Shown here: piece by piece, positions 17,296 to 26,297 of the stretch | How the letters are laid out: each line of letters starts with the position of its first letter | Numbering within the stretch: position 1 is the stretch's first letter | NCBI GenBank assembly: GCA_016735295.1 | Contig: JAERRU010000011.1 | Coordinates: 1-48,798, forward strand | Length of the DNA: 48,798 nt | From: SAR324 cluster bacterium | GTDB taxonomy: Bacteria; SAR324; XYD2-FULL-50-16; JAERRU01 | Direction of reading: 5' to 3' | Made by a program: the position numbers and the translations under genes | The notes under the pieces: generated by a model | Seen by the model: the letters and a program-made list of their open reading frames with translations, nothing else | What the model was told of the DNA's origin: nothing | Databases searched by the model: none

Positions 17296-19182
17296 TTGAT
17301 AGATAAGTTGTGGGATGTGATAGTGGTAGGTGCCGGTCATGCAGGTATTGAGGCGGTGCACGCTGCTGCTAAAATGCAGATGAAGACACTGCTTTTAACT
17401 ATGAGCATAGAAAATATAGGGCAAATGTCGTGCAATCCTGCGATAGGCGGGGTGGGCAAAGGCCATTTAGTGCGGGAAATAGACGCTCTAGGCGGGGTGA
17501 TGGGGGAGTTAGCAGATAAATCTGGCATACAATTTAGAACGTTAAACACCAAAAAAGGGGCGGCGGTGCAAGCAACTAGGAGCCAATCAGATATGGTTAT
17601 TTACCGGCAAGAGGCTAAATCTTGTTTGGGTGGATTAGCTAAATTAAAGATTATTCAAAGGGAGGTAAAGTCTTTATTATGGTCGAAAGGCAATCTTTCG
17701 GTAGAGGGAGTGATTACTGATAGGGGAGAAGAGATCAAGGCAAAGGCGGTGATATTAACAACTGGTACCTTTCTAAAAGGGGTGATTCATATAGGAAAAG
17801 AGCAGTTTTCAGCAGGGCGAGCGGGGGAAGCCCCGGCAGATAGCCTATCTGCAGATTTAGTACGTGGCGGTCTGAAGATGGGTCGCCTAAAAACTGGTAC
17901 TACCCCTCGATTAGATAAAAATACTATTGATTTTAGTATACTTGAAGAGCAAAAAGGAGATAATCCAGCCCCTAAATTTTCTTTTTGGGGCGATTTCCAA
18001 AAACTGCCCCAAACCAGCTGTTTTATAACCTATACAAATCTTCATTCGCACCAAATAATTAAAGATAATCTTGATAAATCGGCGATGTATGGGGGAGAAA
18101 TATCTTCCATCGGGCCGCGTTATTGCCCTAGCATAGAAGATAAGGTGGTAAAATTTGCTGATAAGGAGCGGCATCAAATATTTTTAGAGCCGACTAGTTT
18201 ATCATCGATCGAATTTTATCCCAATGGGATGTCAACTAGCATGCCAATTGATGTGCAACTCGATTTTATGAGAAGCATAAAAGGATTAGCGAAAGTTGAT
18301 ATAATTAAACCTGGTTACGCAATTGAATATGATTTTGTATATCCCCACCAATTAAGGCTTAGCCTAGAGTTAAAGCGAGTAAAAAATCTTTACTTGGCGG
18401 GGCAAATAAATGGCACTACTGGCTATGAAGAGGCGGCGGCGCAAGGATTGATGGCGGGCGTGAATGCTAGTTTGAAAATTAAAGAAAAAGAGCCTTTTAT
18501 TTTGCAACGCAATCAAGCTTATATTGGGGTATTAATTGATGATTTAATCACCAAAAGCACCAAAGAACCTTACCGAATGTTTACTTCAAGGGCTGAATAT
18601 AGACTGCTGCTTAGAGAAGATAATGCCGATGAGAGACTTTCACAAAAGGGGCATCAAGTCGGTCTTTTAGCTGAACATAAGTATTTGATGTTTTTGGATA
18701 AACAAAAGCGGAAAAAAAGGTTAACAAAATTGCTTAACTCTCAATCGGTAGAGGTTTCGCGTAAAAAATCAAATGCTAGTAATGTAATCACTGAGCGACG
18801 GCTTTTATCGCAGCTTTTAAAAAATCCAGAAGCTAATTTAGCAACTTTAGTGCAGGGGTTACCACCAAGTTTTTTGGATAATCTTAACGAGTATACAAAA
18901 GCAGAAAAGACCTTAGTAACCAGTGATTTTAAATATGAGGGATATATAAAAAGGCAAGAAGCTCAAATTAAAAGCTATTTAAAAATGGAGCATGTGTTTA
19001 TTCCTCGCCAGCTTGATTATAATTCAGTACCAGGATTATCATTAGAGGTCAAAGAAAAATTGGTTGATAATCAACCAGAAACTTTAGGGCAAGCCCAAAA
19101 AATTAGCGGTATCACCCCAGCAGCACTTACCATTTTGTCGGTATTCATCCGCAAGAAAAAACATCTAGCTAGCACTATTTAA
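17296..19182 (+). CDS. mnmG: tRNA uridine 5-carboxymethylaminomethyl modification enzyme MnmG (GidA)
   Basis: FAD-dependent partner of MnmE that modifies the wobble U34 of certain tRNAs. The 628 residues contain the dinucleotide fold VVGAGHAGIEA (10-20), the GidA signatures NPAIGGVGKGHLVREIDALGG, GRAGEAPAD, TGTTPRLD, GPRYCPSIEDK and GQINGTTGYEEAAAQG, and the C-terminal MnmE- and tRNA-binding helices after TSRAEYRLLLREDNAD. Full length. The start is TTG at 17296. The rsmG-parA-parB genes that often follow mnmG near a replication origin are not present here. Confidence 0.97.
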   Translation: MIDKLWDVIVVGAGHAGIEAVHAAAKMQMKTLLLTMSIENIGQMSCNPAIGGVGKGHLVREIDALGGVMGELADKSGIQFRTLNTKKGAAVQATRSQSDMVIYRQEAKSCLGGLAKLKIIQREVKSLLWSKGNLSVEGVITDRGEEIKAKAVILTTGTFLKGVIHIGKEQFSAGRAGEAPADSLSADLVRGGLKMGRLKTGTTPRLDKNTIDFSILEEQKGDNPAPKFSFWGDFQKLPQTSCFITYTNLHSHQIIKDNLDKSAMYGGEISSIGPRYCPSIEDKVVKFADKERHQIFLEPTSLSSIEFYPNGMSTSMPIDVQLDFMRSIKGLAKVDIIKPGYAIEYDFVYPHQLRLSLELKRVKNLYLAGQINGTTGYEEAAAQGLMAGVNASLKIKEKEPFILQRNQAYIGVLIDDLITKSTKEPYRMFTSRAEYRLLLREDNADERLSQKGHQVGLLAEHKYLMFLDKQKRKKRLTKLLNSQSVEVSRKKSNASNVITERRLLSQLLKNPEANLATLVQGLPPSFLDNLNEYTKAEKTLVTSDFKYEGYIKRQEAQIKSYLKMEHVFIPRQLDYNSVPGLSLEVKEKLVDNQPETLGQAQKISGITPAALTILSVFIRKKKHLASTI

Positions 19183-19266
19183 TCGATTTGTTGGTAAATT
19201 TATTATTTATTTAGATTTGTTGGGGTAAGAAGCTATTTTAATCAAAAGAGGGTATGCTATGAAAAA

Positions 19267-19353
19267 GGAGAGATGGCCGAGCGGTTTAAGGCGCACGCTT
19301 GGAAAGCGTGTAAATATGAAAGTGTTTCAAGGGTTCGAATCCCTTTCTCTCCG
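19267..19353 (+). tRNA. tRNA-Ser (GGA anticodon)
   Basis: An 87-nt class II tRNA. The acceptor stem GGAGAGA (19267-19273) pairs with TCTCTCC (19346-19352), and G19353 is the discriminator base. The anticodon stem CACGC/GCGTG encloses the loop TTGGAAA with anticodon GGA at 19301-19303, which reads UCC and UCU. A long variable arm and the T-arm GGTTCGAAT are present. The 3' CCA is not encoded. Confidence 0.97.
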
Positions 19354-19538
19354 GGTTTAGAGTAGATATATTTATCAGATATAATTATTTTTTAGCTTTA
19401 ATTATGGCAAGGTAGCTACCGGCAAGGAGAATAAATTAATAAAATTCTTGCTTTTTATGTGGATGGGATTAGCATTACAACGAGAGCTAGCCTATTTTTA
19501 ATTTCATAATAAAAACCATCTGTTAAAATAGTTTATCA

Positions 19539-20549
19539 ATGAATAATACTAATCCTTCCTCAGATAAAATTGGGATATTAATCTTAAATTTAGGATCTCC
19601 AAGTTCAACCGATTATCAATCGGTTAGGCGATATTTATCAGAATTTTTAAGTGATCAGCGAGTAATAGACTATTCAAAATTATTCTGGCAACCGATATTA
19701 CAAGGAATTATCTTGACTAGCCGGCCGTTTAGAAGCGGGCATGCATATAAAAAGATTTGGAATGAAGAATTAAATGAGTCGCCACTAATTACTTATAGCC
19801 GTGCGATTTCAGAAAAAATAGCAGTTAAATTAGCCGATCATCATAAAGGAATATCAGTTACGTACGCCATGCGCTATGGCGAGCCCAGCACAAAGCAAGG
19901 AATAAAAGACTTGTTAGCACAAGGAGTGGATAAAATATTATTATTTGCCCTCTATCCGCAATATAGTGCCACTACAACGGCGAGTTCTTATGACAAAGCG
20001 TTTGATTATTTGAAAAAAGTAAAACACCAACCAGTAGTGAGAACGGCTCCAGGCTGGCATGACGATAGTGATTATATAGATGCGATTGCTAAATCAATTC
20101 AAGATAAATTAAATAGTTTAGACCATCAACCTGAAGTAATTTTAACTTCATTTCACGGATTGCCCAAGAGATATCTGTTAGAAGGTGACCCCTATTACCA
20201 TTTTTGTAACAAAACATCTGACTTGGTGTGTGAAAAGTTAGGTTGGGATAAAGAAAAATGGATAACAACATTTCAATCCAGATTTGGCTTTGAGCAGTGG
20301 TTTCAGCCATATACCGATAAGACTATTGAAGAATTAGCTAAGAAAAACGTAAAAAAAATGATGATTTTATCTCCTGCATTTGTCTGTGATTGCTTGGAAA
20401 CATTAGAGGAAATAGCAATGCAAGGCAGAGATATTTTTTTAGATAATGGAGGAGAAACATTTACTTATGTGCCCTGCTTAAATGATGGTGATGATCATAT
20501 AAATTTGCTTTATAAACGTGTTGTGCGTGAGTTACAAGGTTGGTTGTGA
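19539..20549 (+). CDS. hemH: Ferrochelatase
   Basis: Inserts Fe(II) into protoporphyrin IX, the last step of heme synthesis. The 336-residue protein shows GILILNLGSP (12-21), YPQYSATTTAS, the metal-site motif SFHGLPKRY with H206, and the acidic SPAFVCDCLETLEEI segment that carries the second metal-side glutamate. Cysteines in YHFCNKTSDLVC and CDCLE could support an iron-sulfur cluster as in some ferrochelatases, but this is uncertain. It would supply heme for the c-type cytochromes of ACIII in this window. manC follows after 33 bp. Confidence 0.95.
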   Translation: MNNTNPSSDKIGILILNLGSPSSTDYQSVRRYLSEFLSDQRVIDYSKLFWQPILQGIILTSRPFRSGHAYKKIWNEELNESPLITYSRAISEKIAVKLADHHKGISVTYAMRYGEPSTKQGIKDLLAQGVDKILLFALYPQYSATTTASSYDKAFDYLKKVKHQPVVRTAPGWHDDSDYIDAIAKSIQDKLNSLDHQPEVILTSFHGLPKRYLLEGDPYYHFCNKTSDLVCEKLGWDKEKWITTFQSRFGFEQWFQPYTDKTIEELAKKNVKKMMILSPAFVCDCLETLEEIAMQGRDIFLDNGGETFTYVPCLNDGDDHINLLYKRVVRELQGWL

Positions 20550-20582
20550 GATATAAAAGCAGCGAAATTGTTATTTGAGTAG

Positions 20583-21665
20583 GTGGAACAAATCCTAAAA
20601 AATAAAAATCGACCCATTATTCCTGTGATATTATCTGGGGGTATGGGCTCGCGGTTGTGGCCTTTATCGCGTGAGGATTTCCCTAAGCCTTTTATCAGAA
20701 TTGATAATAAGCAGAGTTTCATCCAAAAAGCCTATTTGCTCGCCGCGGAGATAGATGGGGTTAAAGAGATAGTTACTGTGACTAATCGCTCGTTTTTTTT
20801 TCAAACTAAAGATGAGTATGAACCCCTTTCAATTAGTGAAATTAAAAATACTTTTATTTTAGAGCCATTCGGTCGTAATTCAGCTGCAGCAGTTGCTTTA
20901 GCTGGTCATTATGTTCATAAAAAATATGGTGAAGCGGCGATTATGTTGGTGCTCCCTGCTGATCATATTATTAAGAAGAAAAATAAATTTATCAAAGCAC
21001 TAAAAAAAGCCATTAAACTAGCTGATCAAGGCCGATTAACTGTTTTTGGGATTAAACCAGATGATCCGAATACGGGATATGGCTATATTGAGATTGATCA
21101 AAATGATGTAAAGCGTTTTGTGGAAAAGCCTGATCTAAAAAGTGCTCAGCGATATTTGCAGATGACCAATTATTTTTGGAATTCAGGAATATCTTGCCTG
21201 CGGGTAGACTCATTTTTAGCTGAGTTAAGCAAATATTTTCCTACCATAGAATCAAAAACAGCTAAATGCATCGCCAAAGCCAAGCACTCTACTGGGGATA
21301 ATTGGGAGCAACTAGAAATATCACCTAAATTATTTGATGGTGTTTTAGATATATCGATAGACTACGCCGTTTTTGAAAAATCGGCTAAAATAGCAGTAGT
21401 GCCGTGTGATATAGGATGGTCGGATATAGGCACATGGCTAGAGCTGGGTAAGCTTTATCCTATTGATAAAAATGGAAACCACCGGCGAGGGCCAACACTT
21501 TTGCATGATGTCAAAAATTGTATAATCCACTCTGAGAAAAGGTTAGTAGCTGGTATTGGGCTAGAAGATTTGATTATTGTGGATACAAAAAACGCTTTGC
21601 TAATCGCTCATAAAAAAGATGTCCAAGAAGTGAGAAAACTTCGCACTCCAGATAATAGTGAATAA
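20583..21665 (+). CDS. manC: Mannose-1-phosphate guanylyltransferase
   Basis: Makes GDP-mannose from mannose-1-phosphate and GTP for surface polysaccharide. The nucleotidyltransferase signature GGMGSRLWPLSREDFPKPF (19-37) is complete, and FVEKP (179-183) and the DIGWSDIGTW motif, shared by GDP-mannose pyrophosphorylases, are present. At 360 residues it has the catalytic domain and left-handed helix only; the C-terminal phosphomannose isomerase cupin of bifunctional ManC is absent. The start is GTG at 20583. It probably shares a transcript with hemH. Confidence 0.9.
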   Translation: MEQILKNKNRPIIPVILSGGMGSRLWPLSREDFPKPFIRIDNKQSFIQKAYLLAAEIDGVKEIVTVTNRSFFFQTKDEYEPLSISEIKNTFILEPFGRNSAAAVALAGHYVHKKYGEAAIMLVLPADHIIKKKNKFIKALKKAIKLADQGRLTVFGIKPDDPNTGYGYIEIDQNDVKRFVEKPDLKSAQRYLQMTNYFWNSGISCLRVDSFLAELSKYFPTIESKTAKCIAKAKHSTGDNWEQLEISPKLFDGVLDISIDYAVFEKSAKIAVVPCDIGWSDIGTWLELGKLYPIDKNGNHRRGPTLLHDVKNCIIHSEKRLVAGIGLEDLIIVDTKNALLIAHKKDVQEVRKLRTPDNSE

Positions 21666-21670
21666 ACTAT

Positions 21671-21695
21671 TAGATTATTAGATTATTAGATTATT
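21671..21695 (+). repeat. Three copies of an 8-bp unit between convergent genes
   Basis: TAGATTAT is repeated three times in tandem, right after the manC stop and before the stop of the reverse-strand methyltransferase gene (21710). Confidence 0.85.
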
Positions 21696-21709
21696 AAACT
21701 ATTAACACA

Positions 21710-23740
21710 TTAAACGGGAGCTATTTCTAATTTTCTTTGCGAATAGTTACCAAAAACATCAAATACTTTTACGGTGGCGTAAGTTTTAGAAAGTGGCAAT
21801 TCATAAAAGGGTGTTTTTAAGCGAGAATTTTTATTTTCTTGAAAACTCTGCCAATTATTTTCTAGAGTAGAACCATCACTATAAATATCGCTAGTTTGCA
21901 ACCTGACCCCCCAATAATCAATAAATTCAGCCCAGTGGTGGCTATTTTTTGTTTTATCGCTGGCCAGCCGGTAATCAGTTAATTCAATAGCCACTTTAAA
22001 TGTGTTGTGATTAGCCGATATTTTAAGGTCTGGCTTGACTTCCACCAAATGAACACTTTGAAAATCTTTAGCGATTAATTTTATATTATCATCCAAAATA
22101 TTAGCAGGAATATATTTAAAGTTTAGTATAATCCCTTTCCTAGTAGCTTGTTTTTTTAGTTTATGCAGTAGCGATTGAGAAAAATCAAATCCCAAAATAA
22201 CTACCTGGAAGAGTTGCTTAGTCGAGCAGGCTTGATGGATTTTAGTTAAATTAATTTTAGCTAATGAATCCTCGTTTAATAAAACTATAACTATTTCATC
22301 ATCTTTTATTCCCCAAGTTTGATTGAGAAATTTCCATGATGTACCTTGATAATGAGTGATTATTTTTTTAATTAATTCTTGCTGTGAGCTATTAAATGAT
22401 AAGCTATTATGCAAATCTTGTTTAACTTCAATAATAGAAAAAGGGTTTTTTAGCATTTTATCATCCCTTAAAGATATGAGCCTTTTTCTGGTATTGCAAA
22501 TAGCTAATTTACCAAAATCAGCGCCCAGCCACTTTCTATGCATTTTTTCTGCTACCACCATTGTAGTGCCAGAGCCACAAAAAAAGTCTGCCACCAAATC
22601 ACCCTCATTTGAAGAGGCGCCAATTATTCTTTTAAGCAGGGCTTCAGGTTTTTGGGTGGCGTAAATATAGCCTCGTTCTTTGCCAATATCGCTCCAGATA
22701 TCACGACACCGCACCCCTTCTTTTTTCTGATACCATTTTTTCAGAGGCACTTTTCCCGGACGAACCACCAATATACCCTGCTTTATCCATTCTAATGCCG
22801 TTTTTTTAGGCATGCTATAACCCCGACTAGGCAGCCTTTCACCCTTATTTAAACTATAAACATAACCGCCCCCACCAGGAGAATCGCATGGGCCTAATTG
22901 ATAGCATCCCTTATCGTCATGATATTTATAAATCTGCTTTGCCTTATCGCTGTAAGGCACAAAAACATCATTCCAAATATAATTATCGCTCTTTGTATAA
23001 TAAAAAATGGTTTCGTGGCTTTTGATGAATTTGCGATTGCTATTAGACGAATTGCCTAGAGCACTTTGCCAAATTATCTCATTACGAAAATTTTGTCGGC
23101 CAAAAATATCGTCAAGTAAAAATCTGATAATAGCACTAGCTCTCCAATCACAATGCACATATATGCTGCCATCATCAGCTAACAATTGATGAGCTAAAAC
23201 CAATCTTTGATAAAGAACCTTTGCATATTGAGCTAATCCATAACGCCATGTGTCGCGGTAAGCTAGGCAACGTTTGGTTAATTTAGAATCGCCTATTTTA
23301 ACATTTACTGATCGATTAGATCCCACCGCAAATGGCGGATCAAGATAGATCAATTTGAGGCCCCCCAATTTTTGTATTTTTTCTTGATAAATCTCACCAT
23401 TCAAAGCCGACATAACTTCTTTGTTGTCGCCTATAAACAGCATATTTTGCCAATCGTCTTTTTTTTGAGATAAAGATAATTTATCTAGCTTAGTACAATT
23501 TTTTGAACAAAGATTTTTCGCTTCACTTGGCTCAGAAGGGTGAGTTATGGAATTAATTTGATCTATCGTGCGAATAGAAAATTTTTCTTGGCGATCAAGC
23601 AAAGGTAATTTTTCTAGCCACCATAAATTGGGGGTGTCAGTTTTTAAAATGTCGATAAGCCATTTCTTATGTTGGGGAGGTAAAGGCTTATCTTGCTTTA
23701 ACTGCTTGATGATGGATTCTCTTTTAGATTGATTATTCAC
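21710..23740 (-). CDS. Orphan site-specific DNA methyltransferase (N6-adenine beta type, Mod-like)
   Basis: A 676-residue amino-methyltransferase. The catalytic motif DPPF is at 134-137 and the SAM motif DFFCGSGTT at 385-393, so catalysis comes before SAM binding, the beta-class order shared with type III Mod subunits. Between them are [24 protein letters not shown] and [13 protein letters not shown], all typical. The 270-residue C-terminal part is not recognised and may hold target recognition or oligomerisation functions. The start is GTG at 23740. No res helicase or nuclease gene lies beside it, which suggests a solitary, possibly regulatory methylase, or defence remnant. Confidence 0.87.
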   Translation of the reverse strand: MNNQSKRESIIKQLKQDKPLPPQHKKWLIDILKTDTPNLWWLEKLPLLDRQEKFSIRTIDQINSITHPSEPSEAKNLCSKNCTKLDKLSLSQKKDDWQNMLFIGDNKEVMSALNGEIYQEKIQKLGGLKLIYLDPPFAVGSNRSVNVKIGDSKLTKRCLAYRDTWRYGLAQYAKVLYQRLVLAHQLLADDGSIYVHCDWRASAIIRFLLDDIFGRQNFRNEIIWQSALGNSSNSNRKFIKSHETIFYYTKSDNYIWNDVFVPYSDKAKQIYKYHDDKGCYQLGPCDSPGGGGYVYSLNKGERLPSRGYSMPKKTALEWIKQGILVVRPGKVPLKKWYQKKEGVRCRDIWSDIGKERGYIYATQKPEALLKRIIGASSNEGDLVADFFCGSGTTMVVAEKMHRKWLGADFGKLAICNTRKRLISLRDDKMLKNPFSIIEVKQDLHNSLSFNSSQQELIKKIITHYQGTSWKFLNQTWGIKDDEIVIVLLNEDSLAKINLTKIHQACSTKQLFQVVILGFDFSQSLLHKLKKQATRKGIILNFKYIPANILDDNIKLIAKDFQSVHLVEVKPDLKISANHNTFKVAIELTDYRLASDKTKNSHHWAEFIDYWGVRLQTSDIYSDGSTLENNWQSFQENKNSRLKTPFYELPLSKTYATVKVFDVFGNYSQRKLEIAPV

Positions 23741-23889
23741 AAATTACTTTAGTTTTTTAAGTTGCTATCTAAATATCGCTTAACAACCTAAATGCAAAAT
23801 TAAAGCAAAGTTTTAATTAATCCATTTTTAAAAGTGATTAAAAACCTAATTTTTCAGCGTCCACAGCCCATCATCATTTTAATTATCTA

Positions 23890-24672
23890 CTATTGATCTT
23901 TAAAAGCAGGTTTCCTTTTCTCTAAAAATGCTTGCATGCCTTCTTTTTGGTCATCTAAAGCAAAAGCAGCGTGAAATAATCTTCTTTCAAAATGCAAGCC
24001 CCCAGCTAAAGAGGATTCAAAACTATAATTAATCGCTTCTTTTACCATCCTCAAAGCAGGTAACGAGAATTGACTTATTTTATCGGCTAGTGCTAGGGTT
24101 TTGGATAATATTTGATCTTCAGGCAATATTTCGGCGACTAAATTAAAATTTAACGCATCTTTAGCCGATATCATTTTGCCAGTTAAGCACATTTCCATAG
24201 CTTTATATTTACCTATAGCCTTTACTAGCCTTTGAGTTCCACCAATTCCAGGTAAGATTGCGAGAGTTATTTCTGGTTGGCCAAATTTAGCATTATCAGC
24301 AGCGTAAATAATATCACAAGATAAAGCTAATTCTAACCCTCCCCCTAAAGCATATCCAGAAACTGCTGCTATGATAGGTTTAGAAAATTTAGCTACTGGA
24401 GCCCAATTTTTCAAAAATTCAGTACGATAATTTTCGCTAAATGTTTTTTTTGCCATTTCAGCAATATCAGCCCCCGCGGCAAAAGCCTTATTGCTCCCAT
24501 GAATTAGCACCACACTAATTTTAGAATTTTTATCTAAATCAATTAAAGCGTGGCCTAACTCACCTATCAATTCACTATTTAGGGCATTTAGCTTGTCTTC
24601 TCGATTAAATTTTATAATAGCCACCTTTTTTTCCAAGGAGAGGCTTATATTTTTATAATTTTCTTTACTCAT
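23890..24672 (-). CDS. Enoyl-CoA hydratase (crotonase family)
   Basis: Adds water across 2-enoyl-CoA double bonds in fatty-acid or amino-acid breakdown. The 260-residue protein carries the oxyanion-hole motif AAGADI (65-70) and both catalytic glutamates: E114 in GGGLELALSCD and E134 in GQPEITLAILPGIGGTQRL. Keeping both makes hydratase activity likely, as opposed to isomerase or other crotonase reactions. The exact chain-length preference is not known. The C-terminal FLEKRKPAFK is standard. It is 149 bp upstream of the methyltransferase gene on the same strand; no other beta-oxidation gene is near. Confidence 0.93.
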   Translation of the reverse strand: MSKENYKNISLSLEKKVAIIKFNREDKLNALNSELIGELGHALIDLDKNSKISVVLIHGSNKAFAAGADIAEMAKKTFSENYRTEFLKNWAPVAKFSKPIIAAVSGYALGGGLELALSCDIIYAADNAKFGQPEITLAILPGIGGTQRLVKAIGKYKAMEMCLTGKMISAKDALNFNLVAEILPEDQILSKTLALADKISQFSLPALRMVKEAINYSFESSLAGGLHFERRLFHAAFALDDQKEGMQAFLEKRKPAFKDQ

Positions 24673-24947
24673 AATTTTTTCTTTCTATTATGATTTTTTA
24701 TTAAAATTGATACTAGTAGCCAGAAACAATATTAATAATATTAATGCTATTAGCATCTAACGCCAACCATTCGTCTTAATTGATTGTATCATAATGTCAC
24801 CTGCTAGCAAGTTCTTTTCGACATACTTTCTTTGATGTACTTGCTTTAATTTATGAAAAAATATAGTCTAAATATAATAAAAGTTGCAGTTTTATTTAAG
24901 CTATTTAGAGAGTTGCACCTTTATAAAAATTATTCTTAAAGTTAAAG
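24673..24947. other. Divergent intergenic region between enoyl-CoA hydratase and upp
   Basis: This 275-bp AT-rich gap should hold both promoters. A consensus TATAAT is at 24873-24878, pointing towards upp, but the matching -35 region (24850-24855) is poor. An imperfect hairpin with arms CAAGT and ACTTG lies at about 24808-24843. No ORF or RNA gene is evident. Confidence 0.4.
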
Positions 24948-25580
24948 ATGGATTTTAAAAACCTTATACTATTAGAACATCCCCTCATTAAGCATAAATT
25001 AGGCTATTTAAGAAATCAAAATACTTCCACCAAAGTATTTCGAGAATTAGTAAGCGAGCTAGGTTCTTTATTGATTTACGAAGCTTCGCAGGGTCTGCCC
25101 ACTCACAAAGCAGCTGTGCAAACTTGGGCTGGAGAGGTGGTGGTTAATGAAATATCAACTAAATCTATCAGTATAGTACCTGTAATGAGGGCCGGCATAG
25201 GCATGCTAGAAGGTGCACTTAGCATATTTCCTAATGCAGCAGTTCATTTTTTAGGATTATTTCGCGATGAAAATACTGCTCAGCCAGTTGTTTATTATGA
25301 TAAAATCAAATCTTTACCCAATAATAATTGTACATTTATATTAGATCCAATGCTCGCTACTGGAGGCACGCTAGCTCGCACGATTAGTTTGCTTAAAGAA
25401 AAAGGTTGCTCAAAAATAGTGGTGGTATCAATTATCGCGGCTCCAGAGGGGGTGAGGAAGATATTTAAGGAGCATAAAGATGTATCTATTTATTGTGCTG
25501 AGCTTGATCAGAGATTAAATAAAGAAAAATTTATTATTCCTGGATTAGGCGATGCAGGTGATCGAATTTATGGAACCTAG
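24948..25580 (+). CDS. upp: Uracil phosphoribosyltransferase
   Basis: Salvages uracil to UMP using PRPP. The 210-residue protein contains VPVMRAGIGM (77-86), the PRPP loop LDPMLATGGT (132-141) and the C-terminal uracil-binding GLGDAGDRIYGT. Length and both ends match the family. It is divergent from the enoyl-CoA hydratase gene and is followed by the acylphosphatase gene after 14 bp. Confidence 0.96.
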   Translation: MDFKNLILLEHPLIKHKLGYLRNQNTSTKVFRELVSELGSLLIYEASQGLPTHKAAVQTWAGEVVVNEISTKSISIVPVMRAGIGMLEGALSIFPNAAVHFLGLFRDENTAQPVVYYDKIKSLPNNNCTFILDPMLATGGTLARTISLLKEKGCSKIVVVSIIAAPEGVRKIFKEHKDVSIYCAELDQRLNKEKFIIPGLGDAGDRIYGT

Positions 25581-25594
25581 CTGAATAGTGTTAG

Positions 25595-25891
25595 GTGAAT
25601 ATGAGCAAAAATATGACTAAATCAATGAAAATATATTGTTTTTTAATTAGAGGGCGGGTGCAAGGAGTTGGCTACCGAGCCTTTGTGCACCAGTTAGCAG
25701 AGAAATTGCAATTATCCGGTAGAGCGCGCAATTTAGCTGATGGCAGGGTGGAAGTGTTGCTACAAACTTCACCAGATATGATAGAAGATTTGTGCGTAGA
25801 ACTTAGAAGAGGGCCTTCTTTTGCGAAGGTGTTGGATGTGGAATTATCAGAAACTAATCTTACTAAGTTAGATAATTTTCAAATATCATAA
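25595..25891 (+). CDS. acyP: Acylphosphatase
   Basis: Hydrolyses acylphosphates such as acetyl phosphate. The 98-residue protein has the active-site loop GRVQGVGYRAFV, whose arginine binds phosphate, followed by the conserved asparagine in RNLADGRVEV. The start is uncertain: GTG at 25595, ATG at 25601 and further in-frame ATGs at 25613 and 25625 all lie before the conserved region, the last giving the usual family length of about 90. It is co-directional with upp (14-bp gap). Its stop faces a tandem repeat array. Confidence 0.93.
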   Translation: MNMSKNMTKSMKIYCFLIRGRVQGVGYRAFVHQLAEKLQLSGRARNLADGRVEVLLQTSPDMIEDLCVELRRGPSFAKVLDVELSETNLTKLDNFQIS

Positions 25892-25942
25892 TTTTAAGGA
25901 TAAATTTATTTTAGAAATTGAGGCAGCACAATCAATCATAAA

Positions 25943-26297
25943 AGTAGAAGTGGTTAATCAAGCTAGAGCCACTCCCCATATTTAAAGACTGGAGCAGTGG
26001 TTAATCTGGTTTTGTGATTGGGCTAGATATAACAAATAATCAAACTAGAGCCACTCCCCATATTTAAAGGCGGGATCAGTGGTTAATCTGGTTTTGTGAT
26101 TGGGCTAGCTATAACAAATAATCAAGCTAGAGCCACTCCCCATATTTAAAGGCGGGAGCAGTGGTTAATCTGGTTTTGTGATTGAGCTAACTATAACAAA
26201 TAATCAAGCTAGAGCCACTCCCCATATTTAAAGGCGGGAGCAGTGATAAATTTGATTTTTGATTGGGCTAGCTATAACAAATAATCAAGCTAGAGCC
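25943..26297. repeat. Tandem repeat array, about four 82-bp units, between acyP and fliG
   Basis: A unit beginning TAATCAAGCTAGAGCCACTC recurs at 25955, 26037, 26119 and 26201, with periods of 82, 82 and 82 bp. A fifth start at 26282 (81 bp later) matches for about 15 bp and is the actual end of fliG. A partial unit (AGTGGTTAATC) precedes the first. Each unit can fold: CCACT...CCC pairs with GGG...AGTGG around an AT loop, and the outer arms GCTAG and CTAGC also pair. Units differ by a few substitutions. There are no spacers, so this is not CRISPR. Confidence 0.95.

Noticed and set aside
21710-23740. Type III restriction-modification system
   Set aside because: Only the methyltransferase is present; flanking genes are manC and an enoyl-CoA hydratase.
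25943-26297. 82-bp array as a CRISPR
   Set aside because: Units are contiguous and nearly identical over their full length, with no unique spacers and no cas genes.
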